Below, piece after piece: positions 26,478 to 34,090 of a stretch of DNA of 64,000 bases. Within the stretch, counting starts at the first letter, position 1; each line of letters begins with the position of its first letter. The notes under the pieces were generated by a model, which was given only the letters and a program-made list of their open reading frames with translations, was not told where the DNA came from and did no database searches. Made by a program: the position numbers and the translations under genes. The DNA comes from JBNKVT01 sp050299335 (GTDB taxonomy: Bacteria > Pseudomonadota > Alphaproteobacteria > Rhodobacterales > Rhodobacteraceae): positions 1 through 64,000 of the forward strand of contig JBNKVT010000044.1 of NCBI GenBank assembly GCA_050299335.1, read 5' to 3'.

Positions 26478-27794
26478 ATGACCACCACCCGCTTCGCCCC
26501 CTCGCCGACCGGCTACCTGCATATCGGTAACCTGCGCGCCGCGCTGTTCAACTACCTGATTGCGCGGAAGGCTGGCGGCATCTTCATCCTGCGCATCGAC
26601 GACACCGACCCCGAGCGGTCGAAGCAGGAGTACGCCGACGCCATCCGCGAAGACCTCGAATGGCTTGGGCTGACCTGGGACCGGGAGGAAACCCAGTCGT
26701 CGCGGCTGGACCGCTACGAGGCGGCGGCGGAGCGGTTGCGGGGGGCGGGGCGGCTCTATGAGGCGTTCGAGACACCGGGCGAGCTGGACCTCAAGCGCAA
26801 GAAGCAACTGAACATGGGGCGGCCGCCGGTTTATGACCGGGCGGCGCTGAGTTTGAGCGAGGCCGAGAAGGATGCGCTGAGGGCCGAGCGGGGCGGGCAT
26901 TGGCGGTTCCGCCTCGATCATGAGCGGATCGAGTGGGTGGATGGAATCCTTGGGGAACAGTCTATTGACGCGGCCTCGGTCTCGGACCCGGTGCTGATCA
27001 GGGGAGACGGGCAGATGCTCTATACGCTGGCTTCGGTGGTCGATGACATGGAGATGGGGGTGACCCATGTGGTGCGCGGACTGGACCATGTGACCAATAC
27101 CGCGACCCAGATACAGATCGTGAAGGCGCTGGGCGGCGAGCCCCCCACCTATGCCCACCATTCGCTACTGACCGGGCCCGAGGGCGAGGCGCTGTCCAAG
27201 CGGCTCGGCACGCTGGCGCTGCGCGACCTGCGCGAGGCCGGGATCGAGCCTATGGCGATCCTCAGCCTGATGGCGCGGCTCGGCTCGTCGGACCCGGTGG
27301 AACTGCGGACGGATATGGACGCCCTCATCGAAGGCTTCCACCTCGACCATTTCGGCGCCGCCCCGACCAAACTCGACCCCGACGACCTCTGGCCGCTGAC
27401 GGCGCGGGTTCTGCACGAAAAGCCTTACGAGGCCGTCGCCGATACCCTGCGCGAGGCCGGTGTGCCGGACGAGATCGCGCCGCGGTTCTGGGCGGCGGTG
27501 CGCGAGAACCTGACGAAGCTTGCGGATATCCGCGACTGGTGGGCGCTCTGCCGCGACGGGGCCGCACCGCTGGTCGACGACGAGGACCGCGCCTTTGTCG
27601 CCGAGGCACTTGCCATGCTGCCGCCGCGCCCCTGGGACGAGACGACCTGGGGCAGCTGGACCTCTGCCGTAAAGGACGCAACCGGCCGCAAGGGCCGGGC
27701 GCTGTTCATGCCGCTTCGCAAGGCGGTGACCGGGCGGTCGCAGGGCCCGGATATGGCCGCGTTCCTGCCCCTGATGCAAAAGCTCGGCGCGTAG
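26478..27794 (+). CDS. gltX: Glutamyl-tRNA synthetase
   Basis: 438 residues of a class I aminoacyl-tRNA synthetase. The protein begins TTRFAPSPTGYLHIGNLRAAL with the HIGN signature at 15-18. FILRIDDTDPERSKQEY follows, then LYTLASVVDDMEMGVTHVVRGLDH. The KMSKR-equivalent is GEALSKRLG near 240. A C-terminal anticodon-binding domain ends with KGRALFMPLRKAVTGRSQGPDM. Alphaproteobacteria commonly have two GltX copies, one of which charges tRNA-Gln or has special roles; which copy this is cannot be told. It appears to be a single-gene unit with GGAGG before the start. Confidence 0.94.
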   Translation: MTTTRFAPSPTGYLHIGNLRAALFNYLIARKAGGIFILRIDDTDPERSKQEYADAIREDLEWLGLTWDREETQSSRLDRYEAAAERLRGAGRLYEAFETPGELDLKRKKQLNMGRPPVYDRAALSLSEAEKDALRAERGGHWRFRLDHERIEWVDGILGEQSIDAASVSDPVLIRGDGQMLYTLASVVDDMEMGVTHVVRGLDHVTNTATQIQIVKALGGEPPTYAHHSLLTGPEGEALSKRLGTLALRDLREAGIEPMAILSLMARLGSSDPVELRTDMDALIEGFHLDHFGAAPTKLDPDDLWPLTARVLHEKPYEAVADTLREAGVPDEIAPRFWAAVRENLTKLADIRDWWALCRDGAAPLVDDEDRAFVAEALAMLPPRPWDETTWGSWTSAVKDATGRKGRALFMPLRKAVTGRSQGPDMAAFLPLMQKLGA

Positions 27795-27813
27795 GGCGGG
27801 GTTCACCCCACCC
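27794..27813. repeat. Palindromic repeat, family B, copy 2
   Basis: GGGCGGGGTTCACCCCACCC begins inside the TAG stop of gltX. It is the reverse orientation of the 24119-24138 element with one arm mismatch. Confidence 0.7.
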
Positions 27814-27959
27814 GCCTCATTTCGCCCTTGAAAACCGGGCAAAACCCCACCATCGGCCTCCAAGCCGGAAATTTATTTTCTTACCCCCCCGCAGCGCCAC
27901 TTGAATTGCCCCCGGCGCCATCCAATTCGCGCTCATTCTTCTCGCATCAAGGGGTTCCC

Positions 27960-28223
27960 ATGCACCGCCTATCCGCTCTCACCGCCCTTTCCGTCCTGAT
28001 CGCCCTGCCGGCAACAGCCGATACCGTCACCGGCCGGGTGCTTTCCTACGATCCCGAAGATTTCGTGCTGGTCCTCGAAGACAAATCCGTCTGGAAACTC
28101 AACAATCCCAGCCTGGTCCTGCCCGACGATCTCGCCGCCGGTGCCACGGTGACAATCGACTGCCAGTCCGCCGGGGACGAGGGCTTCGTCAGGGCCCGCA
28201 AGGTCACGATCAAGGGCAGCTGA
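27960..28223 (+). CDS. Small exported protein, DUF1344-like
   Basis: 87 residues. A signal peptide (MHRLSALTALSVLIALPATA, cut after Ala-20) is followed by a small beta domain: TVTGRVLSYDPEDFVLVLEDKSVWKL, LPDDLAAGATVTIDCQ and VRARKVTI. The layout resembles short periplasmic DUF1344-type proteins, in which a beta-strand pattern with a DG-x-x-Y/W-x-L turn is seen; the family call is tentative. The start at 27960 gives the signal peptide. It has no operon partner. Confidence 0.65.
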   Translation: MHRLSALTALSVLIALPATADTVTGRVLSYDPEDFVLVLEDKSVWKLNNPSLVLPDDLAAGATVTIDCQSAGDEGFVRARKVTIKGS

Positions 28224-28417
28224 CATCGCTGCGGCCAGCTTCCGGGCCGGCTGCCTGCCGCCCGGCACGACACCGTGCCGGACCATCTTCCCCGCCTGCG
28301 CCTGCCGGTTCGCGCGGCGGGGGAGGTTTGGTTCACCCTGAAAATTAACCCATCAGCAATAACTTTTCACTGATTTATCAGACACTTGAGTTTCGTTTCA
28401 CGGTGAAAACGTCCTTT

Positions 28418-29956
28418 TCACCCAAACTCCAGCCTGAACCCCGCCCCGCCATCGATCTCCAGCACCGTTACCGTCCCCCCGTTCGCGGCCATCAGCGACG
28501 CGACAATGGCCAGGCCCATGCCGGTGCCGCCATCCTCGCGCCGCGTGGTGAAGAACGGCTCGAAGACCTTGTCCCGGTTGGCCTTCGAGATCCCCGCGCC
28601 GTTGTCGATCACCTCCAGCACCGGCCCGCCCACACTCAGCGGCCGCAACAGGATGCGGGTGGCTCCGTGGGCCAGCGAGTTCTCGGCCAGATGGGTCAGC
28701 AGGATCGACAGGGTCTCGCCGGTGACCGGGTATTCCGCATCGGCGGCGATCTCGAACGGAAAGCGGCCGGGCAGGGCGGCGACGGTCGCCGACAGCCGTG
28801 CCGTGCCGCTCGTCGCCGGCAGCCGCGCCCGGGCGAGGTCGCGCAGCCGGTGCAGCAGCCGGTCCATCCGCTCGGCATCCTTGGCGATATTGGCCACGAA
28901 GCGGCGGCGGTCGCCGGGGGCCATGTCCTCGTCCTGGTCGAGCAGTAGTTCCGCCGCCCCCTGGATCGAGGTGAGCGGCGATTTCAGCTCGTGGGTGACA
29001 TGGGCGGTGAAATTGCGCAGCGCTTCCTGGCGGTCTGTCAGCGCCGTGGCCATGGCCAGAAAACTGTCGCCGAGGCTGGCAACCTCGCTTGTGCCATAAT
29101 GGGGCAGCGGTTGTAGAGCCCCCTCGCGGGCCTCGGCGATGGCACCGGTCTGGGTGATGAGATTGCGAATCGGCTGGGTGATGAAGCGCCAGAAGACGGT
29201 GCCGATCAGCGCCGTCGCAGCCAGCACCGTCAGCCCGGCCAACGCGAGGTTCTGCCGCTGGGCATAGAGATAGCGCACGATGTTGGACGGGGTGCGACTG
29301 GAATAGACCACCCCGATCACCCGCCCATCGACCACCACCGGCATGGCGACGAAAATGCGGACCTTGGTACCGCGTGAGACCGAATAGATCGGCGGCACAG
29401 GTTCGTCCGAGATCCGCTGGCGCAAATGGGACACCGTCTCGCCCCTGAGAGCGCGGCGCACCTCCGGCACATGGCCGAGCGACAAGCCGACCTCGCCTGT
29501 CCCCCCAATCACGACCCCCTCGGGATCGAGGAGGCGATACCCGGCCAGCGTGCGCAATTGCGCGGTTTCGGTGACCGGGCTGAGCCGACGGCCTATCCTG
29601 GCATAAAGCGGTTCAGGTGGCGCGGCGGGAGGCAAGGCGTCGGCGCGGGGTTGGTGGATGGTGTCGGTGGCCAGAGACAGGCCGGGCTCGTCCGGCCGAT
29701 ATACCTGGCCCGGCGATGGGCGAAAGGGGGTCGCGACGGGACGGCCGCGCGGCGCGCCATCGTCAAGCTCGCGATAGGTGGTAGCATAGCCCGCGGCGAG
29801 GATCGCCGACTGGGCGAGGAGCGATTCCTCGGTCTGCTGCACCAGCTGGTTGGCATAGAACTGGAACAGGAACAGCCCCGCCAGCGGCAGCGCGAGCACC
29901 AGCCCCAGCACGATCGCCACCACCAGCGCCAGGGTGGGACGCCATTTGCGCTTCAC
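28418..29956 (-). CDS. Sensor histidine kinase (CreC-like)
   Basis: 512 residues. TM1 is at about 10-32. A periplasmic sensor of about 215 residues follows (with YRLLDPEGVVIGGTGEVGLSLGHVPEV and FVAMPVVVDGRVIGVVYSSR). TM2 is near 250-270, then a HAMP segment, the HisKA box NFTAHVTHELKSPLTSIQGAAELL with the phospho-His near residue 321, and the ATPase with LAENSLAHGA (N box), VIDNGAGIS and GGTGMGLAIVASL. The start is a GTG at 29954-29956, overlapping the regulator stop as GTGA. The sensor layout and the pairing with an OmpR-type regulator recall CreC/CreB, but the signal is unknown. Confidence 0.9.
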   Translation of the reverse strand: MKRKWRPTLALVVAIVLGLVLALPLAGLFLFQFYANQLVQQTEESLLAQSAILAAGYATTYRELDDGAPRGRPVATPFRPSPGQVYRPDEPGLSLATDTIHQPRADALPPAAPPEPLYARIGRRLSPVTETAQLRTLAGYRLLDPEGVVIGGTGEVGLSLGHVPEVRRALRGETVSHLRQRISDEPVPPIYSVSRGTKVRIFVAMPVVVDGRVIGVVYSSRTPSNIVRYLYAQRQNLALAGLTVLAATALIGTVFWRFITQPIRNLITQTGAIAEAREGALQPLPHYGTSEVASLGDSFLAMATALTDRQEALRNFTAHVTHELKSPLTSIQGAAELLLDQDEDMAPGDRRRFVANIAKDAERMDRLLHRLRDLARARLPATSGTARLSATVAALPGRFPFEIAADAEYPVTGETLSILLTHLAENSLAHGATRILLRPLSVGGPVLEVIDNGAGISKANRDKVFEPFFTTRREDGGTGMGLAIVASLMAANGGTVTVLEIDGGAGFRLEFG

Positions 29957-30642
29957 GCCGCCTTGCACGTATCGAGCCTCAAACCCACGCCGTGGATGGT
30001 CTTGATCCCGTTCTCGCAGCCCGCCTCGGCGAGCTTTTTGCGGATATTGCGGATATGGCTGTCGATGGTGCGGTCCGAAACATGGATATTGGGCCCGTAG
30101 ACCGCCTTCATGATCTGGTCGCGGGTGAAGACCATCTCGGGCCGCGCGATCAGGGTGGCGACAAGAGCGAATTCCGAGCCGGTGAGTGCGATTTCGTCGC
30201 CTCTGAAGCGGCAGATATGGCGCTCGCGGTCGATCTCCAGATCGCCCCATCTGGCCTGGGTGGCCTCGGGCTCCGCCGCCCTGCCCCGCTTCAGGATGGC
30301 GCGGACGCGAGCGACCAGTTCGCGGGGGCTGAAAGGCTTGGTGACATAATCGTCGCCGCCGATCTCCAGGCCGACAATCCGGTCGATCTCGTCATCGCGG
30401 GCGGTCAGGAACAGGATCGGCAGGTCCGAGGTCTTGCGCAACTCGCGGCACACCTCCAGCCCATCCATCTCGGGCATGCCGATATCGAGGATCATCAGTT
30501 CAGGCGCGCCAGAGCGGGCTGCGGCAAGCGCCGCCGCCCCGTCGGCAACCGCCTCGGTCTGCATGCCGGCCTTTTCGAGCGCATAGGCGATCACCTCGCG
30601 GATATGCGGGTCGTCATCGGCGACGAGGATGGTCTGGCTCAT
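29953..30642 (-). CDS. OmpR-family response regulator
   Basis: 229 residues. The receiver domain begins TILVADDDPHIREVIAYALEK, the phosphorylation site is Asp-53 in LMILDIGMPEMDG, and Lys is in DDYVTKPFSPRELVARV. The C-terminal winged helix (about 130-225) has ALTGSEFALVATLIARPEMVFTRDQIMKAVYG and VSDRTIDSHIRNIRKKL. It is coupled to the downstream histidine kinase by a 4-base overlap. The targets are unknown; a strong hairpin lies about 80 bases upstream of its start. Confidence 0.93.
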   Translation of the reverse strand: MSQTILVADDDPHIREVIAYALEKAGMQTEAVADGAAALAAARSGAPELMILDIGMPEMDGLEVCRELRKTSDLPILFLTARDDEIDRIVGLEIGGDDYVTKPFSPRELVARVRAILKRGRAAEPEATQARWGDLEIDRERHICRFRGDEIALTGSEFALVATLIARPEMVFTRDQIMKAVYGPNIHVSDRTIDSHIRNIRKKLAEAGCENGIKTIHGVGLRLDTCKAA

Positions 30643-31039
30643 GTCTTGCGCGTCCCGGCCCTTTCCGTGGACAGATTGGCAAGTTCGGGTTCGGAATTCC
30701 AGCCTCTCGGCCCAAGAAAAAGTCTGCGTGGCGGGCGGCGTCGGACAGGGCCGCCCGGCCACGCAGTGGAGGGGAAACGGATCACGGTGTCGGACGACAT
30801 CCACCACGCGTCGTGCAGAATACCGCGGGGGATATATGGGTCGTGATCCGCCATTGCTCGATCTTCCTGTTCTGCCCCTCGGAACCCGTTCTAGCGCGAC
30901 TACGTGCAGACGCTGCCCTGAGGTTGCGCATCTAGCAGAATAAATTCGTGCAAAAAGCGTGCAGATGACCGGAAATGCGGGTTTTATCCGCGAATTATCC
31001 CGTTTAGATTGTATGACGGATTTGGGGGAGAACTGACCA
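30643..31039. other. Intergenic between divergent units
   Basis: 397 bases that contain the hairpin at 30724-30766 and an AT-richer stretch from about 30935 to 31020, which probably holds the promoter of the amidohydrolase. No gene is seen. Confidence 0.45.
30724..30766. promoter_or_regulatory. Strong GC-rich hairpin upstream of the response regulator
   Basis: Outer stem CTGCGTGGC / GCCACGCAG (9 of 9), one bulged G, then inner stem GGGCGGC / GCCGCCC, and a 10-base loop. It lies 82-124 bases before the regulator start and has no T run. It could be a leader structure or a palindromic repeat. Confidence 0.6.
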
Positions 31040-31861
31040 ATGATCGATGCCCATCAGCATTTCTGGACCCGGTCGCGCGGCGACTACCATTGGCTGGAGG
31101 CAGAGCCGGAGGTGCTGCAACGGGATTTCGGACCGGAGGATCTGCGGCCCCTCCTGGCCGAATACCGGATTGACGGGACGATCCTGGTGCAAGCGGCCTC
31201 GACCGAGGCCGAAACGGCGTTCATGCTCTCTATCGCCGAGACCATGCCCGAGGTGCTGGGCGTCGTCGGCTGGGTGGATTTCGAAAGGCCGGATGCACCC
31301 GAGCGGGTGGCGCATTTCGCCGAGCATCACAAGATCGTCGGGCTGAGACCCACCGTGGCGGACTTTCAGGCCGCGGACTGGTTCCTCCGGCCGGAACTGG
31401 CACCGGGCTTCGAGGCGATGGTCGAGAACGGCATGACCTTCGATGCGCTCAGCCATCCCCAGCATCTCGCGCCGCTGGCCGAACTGAAGCAGCGGTATCC
31501 TGACCTGCCGATCATCATCGACCATTTCGCCAAACCCGAGATTCGCAACAAGGATTTCGACGTCTGGTCGAAGGATATCCGCACCGCGGCCCTCAGTGGC
31601 ATCTGGTGCAAACTGTCAGGGCTGGCGACCGAGGCGGCACCGGACTGGACGGTGCAGGACCTGAAACCCTATGTCGATCATGTGCTGAGTGTCTTCGGCT
31701 CTACCCGGGTTGTCTGGGGCAGCGACTGGCCGGTCGTCGACGCGGCAGGTGGCTATGGGCGCTGGCGCGAGGCGGCGCTGACCTTGATCTCGCACCTGCC
31801 GCCGAGCCATCAGGACGCCATCCTCGACAGCAACGCCAGAGCCTTCTATCTGGGCGAATAG
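31040..31861 (+). CDS. Amidohydrolase family 2 protein (L-fuconolactonase/2-pyrone-4,6-dicarbolactonase type)
   Basis: 273 residues of a TIM-barrel metal-dependent hydrolase. The N-terminal MIDAHQHFWTRSRGDYHWL carries the HxH metal site (residues 5 and 7). IDHFAKPEI near 155-165 is the second His and VVWGSDWPVVDAAGGYGRW near 230-248 the catalytic Asp. This order is typical of COG3618 lactonases such as L-fucono-1,5-lactonase. The actual lactone is unknown; no sugar-catabolism genes lie next to it. GGGGGAG lies just upstream of the ATG. Confidence 0.87.
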   Translation: MIDAHQHFWTRSRGDYHWLEAEPEVLQRDFGPEDLRPLLAEYRIDGTILVQAASTEAETAFMLSIAETMPEVLGVVGWVDFERPDAPERVAHFAEHHKIVGLRPTVADFQAADWFLRPELAPGFEAMVENGMTFDALSHPQHLAPLAELKQRYPDLPIIIDHFAKPEIRNKDFDVWSKDIRTAALSGIWCKLSGLATEAAPDWTVQDLKPYVDHVLSVFGSTRVVWGSDWPVVDAAGGYGRWREAALTLISHLPPSHQDAILDSNARAFYLGE

Positions 31862-32660
31862 GCTCCTGGCTGAATTTGTTGCCTAAAATTGCGTGGACCC
31901 CGGCGATCTTGCCCAAGTTTATTTACCTTTCCCCTGCATAGTCCTCCTGCTGGCCAAAGAAGCAGAACGCTTATCGCAACCATACTGCCAGACTTTTCGG
32001 AAAATCACGGGTCATTCCCTCAGATTTGCTGCGAGTGAGGGCGCGGAACCTGCTTGTTGCAGGGCAGACCGAATGATCGTCGCGGTCCCGGGTCGGGCTT
32101 CTGTCTCCGGTTCCGGCTTCCTGACAGGTCCAGCATCCATCGATGCTGAAATCGGAACCTGCGATGCTCGAGCGGTTTTCGCGCGGGTGGGAGAGGAGGT
32201 GGTGTCTTAGAGCCGCACCACCTCCTCGCCAATTTTGGCAACGGGTCACGGCAATGCCTCCTCATTTCCCGGACAGCGCTGACCTACACCTCGGTGACGG
32301 ATCTCTGTGGCGAGATCCCGGGGGGGATCGCCGCACGGGCTGGAGAATTCGGGTGGACCGGGTTCGGCCCAAGGTCCCCCAATCCGCCCGTCGCTGCCTG
32401 TACTGTACCGGCCGGGCGCGGCGCAAAGGTTGAACGGTCAACCGGTCTCGCGAACGCTGACGGGCTCGTTGGGGCTTCTGTGGGGCTTCTGTGGGGCTTC
32501 GGCTAGGCTTCGGCGGGTTGGAAAATCCGCACCGGAAATTCCCCGCGCAAACCAGCCCCAAAGGACAGCTGCACCCGGCAATACGCGACAGCACCTCCCC
32601 CCGGAATGCGATGCCCGGCGGGCGTGGGGCCGGGCGCTGCCACCGGTCCGGGGCGCAGGT
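31862..32660. other. 799-base gene-free region
   Basis: No frame here encodes a recognisable protein. A 12-base perfect inverted repeat GAGGAGGTGGTG / CACCACCTCCTC occupies 32194-32228. An 11-base unit TGGGGCTTCTG is repeated almost three times at 32470-32502. The rest shows nothing I can interpret. Confidence 0.5.
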
Positions 32661-32870
32661 TCAGCCGTCGGGATCGAAAACCAGCAGATCTCCGGGCTGG
32701 CAGTCGAGCACCTCGCAGATCCGCTCCAGCGTCGCGAAACGGATGCCCTTCACCTTGCCGGATTTCAGCAGCGAGATGTTCTGTTCGGTGATGCCGACCG
32801 CCTCGGCCAGCTCGCGCGAGCGCATCTTGCGGCGGGCCAGCATGACGTCGAGGGTGACCGTGATACCCAT
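32661..32870 (-). CDS. XRE-family transcriptional regulator
   Basis: A 69-residue, single helix-turn-helix domain: TVTLDVMLARRKMRSRELAEAVGITEQNISLLKSGKVKGIRFATLERICEVLDCQPGDLL. It has the SarR/Cro type YozG arrangement that usually pairs with a DUF2975 membrane protein. It overlaps that gene by one base (TGATG), so the two are co-translated. It probably represses its own promoter through the AT-rich dyad at 33428-33454. Confidence 0.88.
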   Translation of the reverse strand: MGITVTLDVMLARRKMRSRELAEAVGITEQNISLLKSGKVKGIRFATLERICEVLDCQPGDLLVFDPDG

Positions 32871-33403
32871 CAGACGAACTGCCGGTTTTCGTCCGACAGC
32901 CGCGTCGCCTCGCCCAGCACCCAGCCGAGCGTGATCATCAGGCCGCCGAACAGCGCCAGGACGTAGGTGTCGGCCGAGACCGCGACGCTGACCTGCCGCT
33001 GGCCGGGCGGGTTGCCCATGGTCAGAAGCACGGTCACCAGCGGCTTGGCGAGGATGCCGCCGGCGACCATGGCGAGCATACCGATCCCGGTGCGGCGGAT
33101 CGCCAGCGCCGGGGCGGGGTCGAAGATCCGGCCTTCGGCGAAATGGGTGAACAGGTGCCGGACCTGGAGCAGCGTGTAGGCCGGCGGCAGCAGCAGGATC
33201 AGCACCACCGCCTGCAGCGCCAGGGTGGTCGCGCCGGTGACCGTGACCAGTTCCGGTCCGTCGGCTTCAAGCAGGCTCAGCAGCCAGCCGGTCTTTGCAA
33301 CCGTCACGAGGGCCAGGAGCCCGAGCCCGATCAGGCCCACGCGCGCCAGACCGCGCAGGAATAAACTGACCGCACGAATGCGGGAAAGCGTGTCTTCAGG
33401 CAT
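32870..33403 (-). CDS. DUF2975 family membrane protein
   Basis: 177 residues with four membrane helices at about 12-40, 56-80, 105-130 and 145-165. The family segment LFTHFAEGRIFDPAPALAIRRTGIGMLA (residues 84-111) is clear. The function of DUF2975 is unknown; it is nearly always followed by a small XRE regulator, as here. The start MPEDTLSRIRAV at 33403 has GGGAAGA upstream; the very long frame beyond is antisense to trkH and not real. The gene is divergent from the lipoprotein at 33477. Confidence 0.85.
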   Translation of the reverse strand: MPEDTLSRIRAVSLFLRGLARVGLIGLGLLALVTVAKTGWLLSLLEADGPELVTVTGATTLALQAVVLILLLPPAYTLLQVRHLFTHFAEGRIFDPAPALAIRRTGIGMLAMVAGGILAKPLVTVLLTMGNPPGQRQVSVAVSADTYVLALFGGLMITLGWVLGEATRLSDENRQFV

Positions 33404-33427
33404 TTCAAATCTTCCCTTGTCAAGTTC

Positions 33428-33454
33428 ATTTTTTATCGTATTACAATAAAAAAT
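33428..33454. promoter_or_regulatory. AT-rich dyad between the DUF2975 and lipoprotein genes
   Basis: Perfect arms ATTTTTTAT (33428-33436) and ATAAAAAAT (33446-33454) around a 9-base spacer, in the 73-base gap between divergent starts. It is a candidate operator for the XRE protein of the DUF2975 operon. Confidence 0.5.
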
Positions 33455-33476
33455 CATCGTCAAGAAAGGAATCACC

Positions 33477-34040
33477 ATGATGAAATCCCTCTCGGCCGCC
33501 TGCGGGCTTCTGCTGTTGTCCGCCTGCGGCTCCACCCCGCCCGAAACCCTTGTCGCCATGTCGCGCTTCGATCCCCTGACCGACGATCTGTCGGGGCTCG
33601 GTGCCCGGATCGAGCATCCGGCGACGATCGAAATCCGCCCCGGAGATGCGAGGATCGCCCTGGCGGCGCGCCGCGACGACGGCGAGACCCTGTCCGCCGA
33701 TCTTGCCCTGACCCCGCATAGCCAGGCGTTGTCATCGGGGGCCGGGTCAGAGCAGATCCTGAGCGAATTCGCGTTGACCGAGGCCGCGCTGGCCGAAATC
33801 GAAGGCTTCCGGAACCAGGTCGCGGCCTGGGAGGCGGCAGGCCATGAGGTCTCGGGCTCGGTCAACGTGTCGGTGAAGGGCTGCGGCAAGGCGGGCCGGA
33901 CCGACGGGCCACTTCCGGCTTCGGTCTGGCTGCGGCTGGACCCCGAGGCCGGGTACCTGCTGCTGCGGCGCGATGTCGATCTGCGCGACCTGGCGGCGAT
34001 GGCGGGCGACACGCCCGCCGGTACCTGCGACGAGGCCTGA
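33477..34040 (+). CDS. Putative lipoprotein
   Basis: 187 residues. The signal sequence MMKSLSAACGLLLLSAC ends in a lipobox, LLSAC, so the mature lipoprotein starts at Cys-17. The rest has no recognised domain: an SGLGARIEHPATIEIRPGDARIALAARR beta-rich segment, a helical QILSEFALTEAALAEIEGFRNQVAAWEAAG segment, and a VNVSVKGCGKAG segment. Two adjacent ATG codons are possible starts. It is divergent from the DUF2975-XRE operon and 50 bases before trkH, with which it could be co-transcribed. Confidence 0.68.
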   Translation: MMKSLSAACGLLLLSACGSTPPETLVAMSRFDPLTDDLSGLGARIEHPATIEIRPGDARIALAARRDDGETLSADLALTPHSQALSSGAGSEQILSEFALTEAALAEIEGFRNQVAAWEAAGHEVSGSVNVSVKGCGKAGRTDGPLPASVWLRLDPEAGYLLLRRDVDLRDLAAMAGDTPAGTCDEA

Positions 34041-34090
34041 ACCGACGCGCAAGCTTGACTTGGGCCCGTCTTGGGCCCAAGCCTTCGCCC

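Noticed and set aside
28418..30250. 610-residue kinase reading from 30250
   Set aside because: The extra N-terminus is antisense-frame overlap with the response regulator; the GTG at 29956 with GTGA overlap is the proper start.
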